A stretch of 64,000 nt of DNA, from NCBI GenBank assembly GCA_037126765.1, contig JBBCBC010000031.1:8131638-8195637 (forward strand). The letters run 5' to 3'. This DNA is from Stenogyne calaminthoides (Eukaryota > Streptophyta > Magnoliopsida > Lamiales > Lamiaceae). Below are positions 11,353-23,308 of this stretch, one piece after another (position 1 is the stretch's first letter; each line of letters opens with the position of its first letter). A program made the translations under genes and the position numbers. A model generated the notes under the pieces. The model had not been told where the DNA came from. It saw only the letters and a list, made by a program, of their open reading frames with translations, and made no database searches.

Positions 11353-12264
11353 TAGGGGTGACATACCATACCGTACCGTACCGTATCAGTCATACCGTAT
11401 ACCGTACCGTAATTTACGGTATGTAAAAATTCATATCATACCGTACCGAAAAATTACAGTATACCGAAGTTCGGTATACCGTAATTTCAGTATGCTAAAA
11501 TCACATACCGTATACCGTACCAAAATTTCGGTATACCGTACCGTATCGAAATTTTCAGTACATACTAAATTAATAATATACCATTTCATTCCGAATTAAC
11601 GGTATTCCGTTCATACATTGGTTATTTATTTAAAAAACCTATATTTTATGAATAATAATCTCTTAACAACATATATCTCCCTTAAAGACTGGTTTTTTAA
11701 CTATGGGAACACTCAAAAAAATTCTATGAATTCCAATTTTTAGCTTGAACCAGGAAACCCACAGAGACAATTCAAAATAAAATGATAAATTTCCACCAAA
11801 AACGGTATCTCACTTCACCATTCAAGAACAGTCAAGATCCAGGAACAATTTACATGCAATACCCCTCAAATTATGGAGAACACACACACACTGAAGTGTG
11901 AATCTTTCATAACCCCATCTGTACAAAAACACTGTACAAAAAGACTAATACTAAATACCCTTTCATAATCCCTAGGTATGTTTTACTGTCTCAAATATTA
12001 AATTAAATTAAAAAATAAAAAATATTATATATTTTTCTAAATATGGTACGGTATATATCTAATGTACCGGTATACCGAAAAATATTTCGGTGTGCCGGTA
12101 TATATTCGGTATATCGATATACCAGGACTTTTGAAAATTTATACCGTTATCGTACCGATAATTCTGGTACGGTACCATACCGTACCGAAAATTCCGATTA
12201 ATTCGGTATATTTTTGGTACGGTAAGCCGGTATACCGGTATTTTCGGTAAATTTTCCACCCCTA
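11353..12264. mobile_element. hAT-type MITE rich in GGTATACCG
   Basis: Begins TAGGGGTG and ends CACCCCTA (terminal inverted repeats). It is flanked by a perfect 8-bp duplication GTTTTAGT (11345-11352 and 12265-12272), the TSD size of the hAT superfamily. Both ends carry arrays of self-complementary GGTATACCG and TACCGTACC words, so single strands could fold extensively. No transposase coding is seen. Confidence 0.88.
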
Positions 12265-12272
12265 GTTTTAGT

Positions 12273-12520
12273 AATACCTATTGATATTAAGAGTAATACT
12301 TTTATGTAGTTTATGTAATACCTATTGATATTAGGAGTAATATATTTATATAATTCACGTAATACTTTTTGATATTATGAGTAATACCTTTACGTAGTTT
12401 GCGTAACACCTATTAATATTAAGAGTAATATCTTTTTATGTAGTTTACATAACACCTACTAATATTAAGAGTAATATCTTTAAGTAAAACCTATTGATAT
12501 TAAGAGTAATATATAATTAG
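12273..12520. repeat. Minisatellite with ~44-bp unit, right part
   Basis: Continuation of the array at 11029-11344, with the same AATACCTATTGATATTAAGA core repeated about five to six times before decaying into AT-rich DNA. Confidence 0.78.
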
Positions 12521-12889
12521 AGCTTGAGTCAAACAAAATAATGAGATCGTAAATTTACAATTAATACGCACCTCAAAACAAAATATTCAATCTAATCAAA
12601 ACAAATTAATATTCATCACAACATTTTCTTTTTTAAAATACATAATGTAATAGTTCAAAATGCACATTCTACGACACAACCAACAACCATATTTCCTAAT
12701 TTCGATCGAAAACCGGTCATCCAATTATTAATCTACATACTAAATTAACAAATATTTCGACAAACTAATTAATATTCATAATTAATTGCTAAATCTACAA
12801 CTGTGTTACAATTAAAATTAACAATACTCATATATATGCATATAAAATTATAAATAATTAAATAAACTAATATTATTCATATATATAAT
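12521..12889. other. AT-rich intergenic DNA
   Basis: Nothing recognisable beyond AT-rich sequence. Confidence 0.5.
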
Positions 12890-15820
12890 ATGAGTGCGTC
12901 TCTTGTGCGGTTCGGATCCCCTTTTTCACTTCTCTATTCCATATCTTAAATTAATGACAAGTGTACATCTCACTATATCAATAAATATAAAAATAACACT
13001 CTAACATAACCTGATAGTCTATTTAAAAAATTATATTTATTTAAGCAAAACTAATTAATTCCTACAAAATTTCATTCAAAAAAATCTTATAAAATATTTA
13101 TAATTAATTAATTTAATCTACATATATATATAAATCAATAATTAAGTTTGTCAATTATTAATTGGATTTCCTGCAAAAATTTAATCTATCATATAAAATT
13201 TAACCAATTAAAAAATATGAAAATTTATTAGAAGAAAAAAAAAATACTTTTTATTTTTTTTACTTGTTTATAATCACATTTCACATTCGAACATTTGTAT
13301 GCCTTAATATATAAAAATTTATGTATATCAATGGTATATGTATATGATTTCACATTCTAACATTTGTATTAATTACATACAAATCTTATATTAATTACAT
13401 CAAATTTAATTATAAGTAAGTATAAATTTTATCTGTATTTAAATTTAATTCATTCTAAGTACATACAAATTTTATATGTGTTTATCGAGTTTACTTTTAA
13501 AATTTTATAATATTTTTAAATATTGAAGTTTTCATATTTTATTTTGTAACATATGATGTCAATTTTTTCTTTTAATAAATTTTCATATTTTTTATTTGGA
13601 TTTAAATTTTATATGATAGATTAAATTAATTATAATACATGAAATTCAATTAGTAATTAACAAGCCTAATCATTGATTAGTATATATGTATGTATATTTA
13701 TATATAGTGTAGCTTAAATTAATTAATTATAAATATTTTTATAAGATTTTTTGGAATGAGATTTGGTAGGAATTAATTAGTTTTGCTTAAATAAATATAA
13801 TTTTCTAAATAGACTATTGTTGGGGAATTAATTGCACGGATCTATTCGGGATGAATATTTAAATACAAATTTAATTCTAACAATTATTACTAGCATGAAT
13901 TAATCCTATATTAATTCAAATAATAATTTAACAACAAATCATGCATATAAACAGTTCACATAAATTCTACGCATGCGAAATTTCAACGGGTTTACGTGAA
14001 CTAACCTCTTGGAGTGACAATAGTCTCATCGATAAAAACACATCAAAAAGTCTTCCCAAGTATTCCCTAGTCCTTGCTCGTCAATCCGGTGGAAGGAAGC
14101 TCGCGAACAATTAACAAAAGGGAAAATAAAAATTTGTTGCACCACCTTTGTGGATTTACTAATTTTTCCAGCACATGGAATTGTACATGGGGATGAAAGA
14201 ATCATCCCCTATTTATAATGAGGTGGTGGCCGATTTTTGGTCAAGGAATAGGGAGGAAAAAATCTTTTCTTGATCTCCAAGAAATCTTGAATATATCTCA
14301 TATATTCTTTTCTCCATAATTAAAATATTCCACAAAAATTCCAACTCCTCTTGTTATGGGATATTTCGAAATTTTAAGGAAAAAGAAACCAAGATTTGAA
14401 TCTTCTTGAATTTATGAGATATACTTGTATTGCAAGAATACATATATATCTTCCATAATATCTTTTCAAGAAAATCAAGAAAATCTTTCTCTCCCTTAAT
14501 TATTCAAAATTTTCGAAATTTTCATAGTAAATAACTAAGTGGGAGATTTCTTGAATTTAATGAGATAATCTTGTATTCCAAGAATACTTATCTTCATTCC
14601 ATAACAAAATTCAAAGAAAATCTTTCTCCCTATTTTATTTACTATTTTCGAAAAAAATAGGAAAAATATGCAACAAAATTTATTTTATTTTTAAACACAT
14701 TTTTTCAGTTATTGGACTTTATGTTGGGCTACTTGAGGGGCCTTTAGGAGAATTAAGATTGGACCTTCCAATGGATCTTGAATTATCAATATTGAGCCAC
14801 AATATTATTCAAGCCCATAAATATTAATTAATCCCACTACATAATTAATATTGCACTATCCATCTCAACCCATATTACAGTCAATATGGCTCCCGGTTAT
14901 TATTTCCCGTGTTTAAGATTATCTAGCTCATTAATTAATTCAAGCCACTGAAATAGCTTTCCATTAATTAATATATTTTATCCTTGGTAAAGGAACGGTT
15001 CAACATTATTATTCATACCGGAAACTAGTTCCACTTGCAAGATTTGGTATGATAAAACTTATGAACCTCCCAAGGAACCAAATCGAACAAAGCGCATTTT
15101 GCACACGATTCTCCGTATTAAATCTTAGCAATCGTGATGTGACCAATAATATTGCCCAAGATATAAAGTATTGAATCTCTTTTGATTCTCTACCCGTAAT
15201 AAGTCAAAGCAATAATTACTAACCACACACGATCCTATTTAAGGGGCGAAGATTAAGAAATAACAAACCATCGAGGTCTAATTCTTCCTAGTTCGGGTTC
15301 AAGAATTTGTCCTCCTCAGAGTCCTCTTTCTTCACTAGACATACTAGTATAATCTCTTGGTCAAGACAAGTCAATCCCGAGCCTTACACTTCAACCTTTC
15401 ACGATGGATTGTTCATTTCCATCTAGGTCGTGAATGGTGTACTTTTTGGTTACAAGGACCGTTAATTTAGTCTTTCGTGATCCGGTATCACTAAATTAAC
15501 TACAATGTAACACGACTATTTATTGAGCAGTTTATGCAAATAAATATATGTAACATTCGATGATATTCAAAGCATCAGTGATAAACAATTTATTTCAGTA
15601 AATAAGTCCGAAATTCAGTTTGATTATACAAAGTAAAAGCATACTTTCCAGTATAATCCCAACAACTATCTGGTTATGTTAGAGTGTTATTCTTATATTT
15701 ATTGATATTGTGAGATGTACACTTGTCATTAATCTAAGATGTGGAATATGAGATGGAATATAGAAGTGGAACAGGGGATCCGAACCGTCTCTCGCGCATC
15801 CAAGTGCACCGTGCACTCAT
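12890..15820. mobile_element. Foldback element with long inverted arms, split by a solo LTR
   Basis: The left arm (about 12890-13245) is the reverse complement of the right arm (about 13560-13817 plus 15670-15820). Matching landmarks are GGTTCGGATCCCC (12910) with GGGATCCGAACC (15774), ATGACAAGTGTACATCTCA (12954) with its complement near 15710, and AATAAATATAATTTTCTAAA (13788) with its complement near 13030. Outer ends are ATGAGTGC and GCACTCAT. After removing the solo LTR the element is about 1.08 kb, with arms of roughly 360-410 bp and a central loop. No coding region or clear target duplication was found. The class (foldback, or MULE-like with long TIRs) is uncertain. Confidence 0.65.
13818..15664 (-). 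mobile_element. Solo LTR, copia family B (copy 1)
   Basis: A complete 1847-bp LTR from TGTTGGGGAATTAATTG to ATCCCAACA with a perfect 5-bp duplication ACTAT (13813-13817 and 15665-15669). There is no internal region, so LTR-LTR recombination has removed it. A minus-strand TATA box near 14208-14216 gives the orientation. It is inserted in the right arm of the foldback element. Confidence 0.93.
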
Positions 15821-17100
15821 GCAACTGAATGACCCATTTTAAAAAATATTTGACTCATTGAATAAATTAGACATATTATGTGGATACAAGGGTACCGTTG
15901 CACATGAAATTTTGTCATACAATATATATACCTAAAAATACCTAAAGATCCATACATAAACAAATATATACACCTAAAAAATCAATTAATACTTTGAGAA
16001 ACTATCCGATTAAAATGAGAAAACTAACCGTAGAAATGATCGGGACGAAGAGTAAAAGCAAACGGTGTGGTTGAATTTAAGTTTCACGACAGCAACGCCA
16101 GTGTACGGACGACGACGGTGGAGGGTTTTCTGATTTGAAAAATTACAGAATGCGTCTAGGGAAGAATACATTTTTTACGAGGGATTAAAAGCCCTCGCCA
16201 ATATTTTAAACTAAACGACCGTGTCTCTTTTTGCAGCCATTGGCGAGGGTCATTACAAATTGTTGTCATACCCTCGCTATCGGCCAGAAATATTTTAGTC
16301 GTAGCCATTTGCTAGAAATAATTTATCCTAGCGATGGAAAAATTTATTCTTCGCCTTGCCCTCGTCGTGGATCCCGTTGTGTAAAACTTGTTCACTTTAT
16401 ATTTTAACGTATAAAATTGGAGTAGATCGAGTACGGGTTGTGGTAGGATTAAGTACCCACTATTTAGGGTATATTGGTCTAAAAAATAAATATTTTTTTT
16501 AATTATTCTTTTTATCAAAACGAGACGGATTTTTCGCAATTCTTGGTAAATTCGTTCGTATAAGGGAGTGTTTGGAAGGGGGAAAGACCCATAAATAATA
16601 GTTGTATGGTCTTTTACAACCAATTGGAAAAAAATAAAATAAGTAACGAGAGACCTGTAATTCTGTTAACCGATGGCTCAGTAAATGATATCCATCATTT
16701 TATTGTAGAGTAATACTCTTATAAATTAAATCTATATAAAATTTATTATTATTATGTGTAAAAATTATCAATGTTATGTTAAAAAAAGTTTCATTATTTA
16801 AAATATATATATATTTTTAAATAGTGAAATTATTTATATTTTAAACAGTTAATTTTTTTTGCATAATGGTAATAATTTTTATATATAACAATGATAATTT
16901 TTATACATAACAGTAATATTAAAAAAATCGAGTTCACGATGAACACGGATTCATAATTTTTTTTTATCTTTATTGTAGGCTTTCACAAATTAAATACTTC
17001 TCCCACTTATATACATCACGCATCAAACGTCAAACCCGCTATCCTTGAGTCGATTGATTTCTTATTTATGTAAGACTATTATTCCTCCATTAATTATTGA
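15821..17100. other. Intergenic stretch with CCCTCGCC words
   Basis: No gene is supported. Between about 16190 and 16360 the words CCCTCGC and GCGAGGG recur in both orientations, a pattern like the subterminal repeats of CACTA elements. I could not find CACTA ends. An open frame of 103 codons at 16312-16623 (-) has no recognisable features. Confidence 0.35.
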
Positions 17101-17795
17101 ATTTATTTCATTACATCTTTCAATATTGCTTAGTACGTAATGGAGGTTTTCAATGTTTTGGTGTCTAGAATGCATAGTTTTGAATTTTTAAATAACGCAG
17201 TGTTGGATACTCCATCGATACTTAAATATGAAGAAACTGATAGAATATGCACCAAATACACCATGTGGTGTTTTTCAATTAAAAATATTAATAATAATTT
17301 TGGGCATCATTGTCGAACACGTCTAATCAACGCGCCAGACACGAATAGAATACACGCGAGATTAAATTTGTCAAAAAATATATTGATTCTCATGATTCAT
17401 AATTTATTGTAATGTTCCTCTTAGTTTGACTTTATATTTGATTAGGTGTTAAAAAAATTAATATGGGTACAAATATTTAATGATTGTTGAATTTAATAAA
17501 TTATACGGCCACTTCCTAAGTTGCATATCAAACTTTAAGAAATATTTCAAGATATGTTAAACTGCCTCTTCCTAAATTGCTTACATCTCCCATCCTTGAA
17601 TTCAATTTAGTCTAAAATTATCATTTGCCACAAATTTTAGGTGATTAGTAAATTACCTCCAATCATTTAATTCTGTCTCAAATTTTGACTCAAAAGAATA
17701 TTCACAAGATATCTCTAATTTATTTTTTTACTATTTATCAAATATTTGTTCATTTATAATTTCATATTTACAATTAATTGAGTTGGTATGTTGTG
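17101..17795. other. AT-rich intergenic DNA
   Basis: No supported gene. The open frame 17140-17412 (+) shows no domain or gene-like neighbours. Confidence 0.4.
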
Positions 17796-18074
17796 AAACA
17801 TGTTCATCGTGAAACAATTTTTTTTTTTTACGGACATTATCCTTCAATTATCACGATTAATATCATTTTGTAATATAAGTCACACAATTTAATTATAACT
17901 ACCAATACCCATTTTAGTAATATAAGTAGCACACCCTTCAGTGTTATGAGTAATACTTTATAGTAAAAAGTCACACCCTTCAGCTATCTCAACTAATACC
18001 CTTTAGTAATATAAGTTACACTCCTTAACCAATTTCACAGATTCTTGTGTGAAACTTGTTCACCCTATACTTTA
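17796..18074 (-). repeat. Dispersed repeat family F, copy 1
   Basis: Ends in GTGAAACTTGTTCACCCTAT (18044-18063), the reverse complement of the start of copies at 27774 and 28154. Its body has repeated TAATATAAGTCACAC and GTAATACTTTATAGTAAAAAG words. It is probably a MITE-like element that carries TTTCAC/GTGAAA motifs at both ends. Confidence 0.6.
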
Positions 18075-18139
18075 CCTTAGTATTAGTAATTAAGTAAATT
18101 AAACATAATAGATAAACTTATAAATTTAATAAAATGAGA

Positions 18140-18345
18140 AAAACATACTACCTCCATCTCGAAATCACCCCACCTTTATTATCGAGTTTTAGTTAGCGAG
18201 TTGTTTATTAGTATTTTAAATGATAAAATGATTGTTAAGGAATGGTATTTTAGATCTACCTTTCATCTATTATATGCATCTTTAAAAATTATTTTATCAT
18301 TTTAAATACTAATTGCTCACAAAAACATGTGAAAACAGTAAACGT
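18140..18345. mobile_element. Decayed Stowaway-like MITE
   Basis: Begins CTACCTCCATCTCGAAATCA and holds the inverted pair TTTTAAATGATAAAATGATT (18217) and AATTATTTTATCATTTTAAA (18287), as in the better preserved MITE at 35094. The terminal TIR on the right is degraded. Confidence 0.4.
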
Positions 18346-19482
18346 GCACGTTATCATGGGATAGGGGATAATTGATTTTAATATAATAATGATATAAAAG
18401 CATCACTAAAAGGTCTATTGTTTGATTAAGGCCACACAATTTTTTTGTAAAATTCAAATATATTAAAAGTAGATCTATATAATTTGACATATTAACTTGT
18501 TATATTTCAAGAATTAAGTTCAACGGTGGATGCTAAATCTGAATTTCAATTCACAATGCATATATTGAGCCATAACTTTAGATAATTCTTAGGTATCTCA
18601 AACAAAAAAAGCATACAAGATAATTGGAATCAAAGAATCTGAATCAAAAAGTTAACAACAAAACTTGATTTCATCGTTGTTTAAGGACCACCCATCAATA
18701 TGGCATATTATTCTCTTTCAAACTCCAATGTTCCATCAATTTATTTCAACTTCTTGAAATAAATAAAAAATCCGATTCTATCCCAACAAAATTTGTGAAT
18801 CTTGAACCATAATTGACAACCAAATGATGCAACCTTCCAAGTATAAATGCTATAATCCTATTTTTAAAAAAGTAGAGATAAGGCGTGTGTTATTCGCAAA
18901 TGAATTTTTCAGATGCTAAATATTTCAATGAAATTTCCTCATTAGATTATAGTGATATTCAATAAAGTAGAGATAGAGGTGCAAAATCACAAATTTATTC
19001 CCAACCCAGATTTTCAGTCATCCGTAAATAATAAAGTAGATTATTTCATGGTCCATATTTATTAAATAGCAAATTATTTTTAATGCGAAAAGACAAATTT
19101 ATTCTCATCCGAAGCTTTTTCGCAAATAGTATCACCTCAACATCTTTACCCTTTCCGGGAAATCTTGTAAAATGAGTTTAATGAAAAGCAAAAAAAATAT
19201 TTACAAAAATAAAAAAAAGTCAAAAAGATTCCATAACTCCCACATTTGACTGTACTAAAATCTGTTTTCTCCAAATTATGTTAGGACTCGAAAGTGTGAA
19301 CTAGCTCGAATCTTTTTTATTCCTTTTCTGCCCCTCCCACATTTTTATAAATCAGCACCCTCCCACATTCCCATATTTCATGTGTGACTATTTACGGCAT
19401 AAGGTGGTAAATATTACTATCAAGAACACACAAATATTCTACAAAAATATTAGTATTTTTTTTTCTTACAAGAAGAAAGAAA
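18346..19482. promoter_or_regulatory. Upstream region of the HHO-like gene
   Basis: No other gene is seen. A TATA-like TTTATAAAT lies at 19344-19352, about 130 bases before the chosen ATG at 19483, with C-rich sequence (CCCCTCCCAC) just before it. Promoter assignment is inference from position. Confidence 0.35.
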
Positions 19483-21175
19483 ATGAGTGATAGTTTTAAG
19501 GAAATGAATTTGAATGTGGGCTCCGATTTCGAATTCAGGCTCGTTTCGGATATACTTACGGATGTGTCGCGCATTGATGATTTCTCGAAGAAATTGTTGA
19601 AGCTCGATTTTCATGTTCATCAATTGGAAGAAGAAATGATCAAAATCGAAGCTTTCAAACGCGAGCTTCCTAACTCCATGTACTTATTAACCGATGGTAC
19701 TCTTTCTCTTTTTCTCTCTCGCTCTGATTATTATATATAGGGTATTTTTTAAAACGGATTAAAAATATCGTTATGAAAAATGAGTATTTTTTTACCTTTT
19801 TTCGTTATTTATTTATGGTTTTTGGAATGATTGTAGCTATTGAGAGGTTGAAGGAGGAGAAGGAAAGAGTGCTTTATAAAAATGAAGGGGATGGAAGGGC
19901 AAAAATGTCAATTGACTTCAATGAGAAGAAAAATTGGATGAGTTCTATTCAGCTTTGGAGCACCCCCGTTCACTATGAAAATACCGATCCTGTTTTGCAT
20001 CTGAAATCAGTAAAATTTTCATTTAATTTCATTTTTTTTTTTTTCATAATTTTGATATTTCTAATTTGGCAAAATTTAACATTTCATTTAATTTAATGTG
20101 ATGTTTTTTTAATGATTTTCAAAATCTCAGCAGGGGTACGAAGAAAGGGAGGAGGGCCGCAATTTCAGGGCTGGGTTAGGGGCATTTTCGCCATTCAAGA
20201 AACCGGCAATGAAGGAAAAGGAAGGAACCGCAGGGGTCCATGGTTTATCACTCTCAATTGCAGAGAGCGATGCGGAATCATTTGAGAAAACGAGTATTGC
20301 GCTTGGTGAGGCGAAACTGCAGCAACTGCAGCAGCAGGAACTGCAGAGGAAACACAGGCGTTGTTGGTCTCCGGAATTGCACAAGAGTTTTGTTGATGCA
20401 CTGCACCAACTTGGTGGAGCACAATGTATGAATAAAATTCCATCTTTATAATTAAAATAATATCCTTTTTCTTAGAAAAATAAAATTATGTATATTCAGA
20501 AATTGTAATTTTTTATTTTTTTTTGCAGCGGCTACACCGAAGCAAATCAGGGAACTCATGAAAATTGATGGTCTCACCAACGACGAAGTTAAAAGCCATT
20601 TGCAGGTTCGCTTTTCTACGACAAATTCTTGAATGAGACATAAACTATTATTCTAATTTTAAAGTACATAAAAATTTAGACAAAAATCTGTGTGAATTCG
20701 ATTATAGATCTTGCATTCGCTAACTTGTGAAAGGGTAAAAAATGAGATGATTCAATTTACACAAATATTAAAAATTTTGTGAAAATCTCTTGATTTTTTT
20801 CTTCTATAATTCCCTTTTTTAAGCGTTACTTTAATAACATCTAATATTAATATTTTGTTGGAATTATAGAAGTATAGGATCCATGTAAAAAAGGTTAAGA
20901 CATGGTCAGATGGCCCTTTAAACTATGCAGTGGTGGTACGCGATAAATGCGGAGAATTGTCGAAGCCAGTGGTGGGCCATTCCGGGTCGCCACAGGGTCC
21001 GTTTCATAATGGAATTGGGTCCGTTGCGAAAGGTGGTTCTGCAGCCACCGGTGGTGAAACTACGATGGATGAAGACGAAGACGGTGATGACAAGTCGGAA
21101 AAAAGTCAAGGTTGGAAGACACATCACAACTCCAGTATGAGGCATTCTCCGGGTAATTCAAATGGAAACAATTGA
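19483..21175 (+). CDS. GARP/G2-like MYB repressor, HHO/HRS1/NIGT1 family
   Basis: Five exons join into a 354-residue protein: 19483-19696, 19837-20009, 20131-20425, 20529-20605 and 20870-21175, all with GT-AG introns and consistent phase. The N-terminus carries the family coiled-coil-like helix (KLDFHVHQLEEEMIKIEAFK, about residues 40-59, then RELPNSM and ERLKEEKERVL) and KNWMSSIQLW near residue 104. The GARP DNA-binding domain spans about residues 203-258: RRCWSPELHKSFVDALHQLGG, then ATPKQIREL, then SHLQKYR (250-256). A CAG-rich Gln tract precedes it. LSLSI near residue 169 resembles a weak EAR-type repression motif. Family members are nuclear transcriptional repressors in nitrate and phosphate starvation responses; that role is by homology. 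The C-terminus is acidic (DEDEDGDDKSEK). The exact paralogue cannot be assigned. The acceptor of exon 3 could be 3 bases later. Confidence 0.93.
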
Positions 21176-21860
21176 ATGTCCAACTTGATTTATTTAAACC
21201 TCAAGTATGGTATATGCAACAAAATATAGAGAGGATTAAGACTTTGAAATTAATATAGAGTATACATGGAACCAATTAATATACTCTTTTCATGATTTCT
21301 TTGCAGAGGCTTGAGTCATATGTATTTTGAATTATTTGCTTTTAATATTATTTTGATTATTTCATAAATAAAGTCCTAATTTTAATGTGGTGATTATAAT
21401 TCTTCAAGAAAAGGGAAAAATAAATGCTAGCTGTGTATGTACCTGTGATCAATGTAATTTGCTATGTTTAAAATTGGGCAATTTGGCCATGACTTTATAA
21501 TTTTTATAATATCATACACCTTTTCTTTTTAACAATTCTATAAAGAAGGCTGTTTTCTAACAACATGATTGCAATTAATTTGGCAGTCAAAAATGCCTAA
21601 CATAACAATCTGGATTACAAATGCGATGGTCGTATATCTGGATTAATTTGGCAGTAATATTTTTATAATATCATACACCTTTATAATGTCTAAAAATGAT
21701 GTTAGAGAAAACTAGAATAAAATGATATTCTTCTAGTACAACACAGGTAATCAGTAGTGCACTAACAATAATGATACTTTTTTTGGTTTGGAGTTTGGAC
21801 TAAACTAGAAAGACATTTGACCAAAAACATAGTATCACGTTTTCTAGAGTAGTGAATATG
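21176..21860. other. 3' flank of the HHO-like gene
   Basis: Probably contains the 3' UTR. A short AT-rich direct repeat (TTTTTATAATATCATACACC near 21498 and 21660) is visible. No gene is seen. Confidence 0.4.
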
Positions 21861-22078
21861 TATTAACGAGTGGAGCCGAGCCTAATAAAATTATAAGAAA
21901 ATTCTTGTTTATCCAGCCTAACAAATCAAGCTCAAGTAGACTCGTTAGTTAATCAAGTATTTTGCCAGCTCGAGCTTGACTCGTTTAACAATATAAGCTG
22001 ACCGAGTTTAATTTGAGCCTTAACGAGTCGAGCTAGACGGAGCTCTCGGACTGCTTGTTTCGTTTAACAGCTATAACC
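21861..22078. mobile_element. MITE-like element with GAGCCGAGC / CTCGAGC words
   Basis: Contains GTGGAGCCGAGCCTAAT near 21872, AGCTCGAGCTTGACTCG near 21968 and TAACGAGTCGAGCTAGAC near 22021. These GAGC/CTCG words are typical of plant non-autonomous hAT-like elements. Exact ends and target duplication were not resolved. Confidence 0.4.
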
Positions 22079-23308
22079 CCCCACTTACTCATGTACGTGA
22101 CTTAATTATTAAGTCTTATTCGATCTATACTCGACTTAATTACTCGTATATCTCACGATCGAGGCCGGAAAGTTCCAAATTCAATCGGAGTGTGCGTCTC
22201 ACGTGACGCGAAACAATGTTGTTTTGTACTTTTCGACGAATTTGAGATTTAAATTGTACATTGTTAGAGAAATTGAGACTAAATCGACGACAAAATAAAT
22301 TATGAAACTAAATTTATTAAAGGCCAAAATTAATTATGAGATAATTTGTGATTTAAAGTGATAAGACAACCCATAAGTAAATAAATAAATGAAAAAGATG
22401 ATCAACCCATATATGCTTATGAGTTATGACAATGGTAAAATTCACACCTCTGAAATATAAATGATCAATCGAAACGGGTTCCTTTAAGATAAGAAAACCC
22501 AAATAATAGGATATTTGATTCAGAATCAGCAGTCATCCACAAATACCATCTTCCAAATCCTGGATCAAATTTGATTGCATTATCAATAATACACAAACTA
22601 TGAAATTTATTCACGAAATGAAACTGATATCACTACATTTATAAATTAATATCATTGCTACCAATAACATTTAATACTATAATATTACTATATTAGTTTA
22701 TAATGTAATGGTATCAATTTATAAGTGTAATGGTATCAATTGATAAGTGTATTGTTATTAATTTATAAGTGTAATAATATAAATTTCATATTATAAACAA
22801 GTGTCCCCGAAAACTTACTCATTATGACAAAAAATTCTCTGAATATGAGTTCACACGAACTTTTTTTTAAAGTATCATTGTTATGCAACGTACTTTCACT
22901 GTTATGCATAAACACTAACACTATTTAAAAAAATCAAGTACTTTTTTAAACAGTAATATGACATATTCACAATAGTGACACTAGAAAAAAAAAGTTGATG
23001 CAATTGGACTTACTCCAAATGTAATATACACTTTCTCGAGTTTTACAATCTCACAATTGAAAAAGAAGAAAAAAGATAACTACGTTTTTTCTCAAAAAAG
23101 ACTTGTTTAAAAATAAAAAAACTCATAAAAGTGTCTAATTCTACCAAAGTAACATAACCTAAACTATAATTTACTAAAGTAAGTCTAGATATGGCATCTA
23201 CTCACCAATGCTTGTTGTTTCAAGCCTTTAATGAGGATGATGATGTGGTTTCGATGGCTGCAGATTCGATTCGCCTCGTTCCCTAAACAACGAACCATGC
23301 GACCGCAG
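22079..23308. other. Intergenic between the two convergent genes
   Basis: AT-rich. Around 22640-22800 a motif like GTAATGGTATCAATTGATAA is repeated several times, with relatives near 24530. No gene is seen. Confidence 0.4.

Noticed and set aside
16190..16360. CACTA transposon ends
   Set aside because: CCCTCGC/GCGAGGG subterminal-like words are present, but no CACTA terminus or 3-bp duplication was found.
16312..16623. 103-codon minus-strand ORF
   Set aside because: No recognisable motif, AT-rich context, no splice or promoter signals. Probably chance.
17140..17412. 90-codon plus-strand ORF
   Set aside because: No domain, and codon content matches surrounding AT-rich DNA. Not supported as a gene.
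20127..20443. Minus-strand ORFs opposite exon 3 of the HHO-like gene
   Set aside because: Antisense shadows of a well-supported coding exon.
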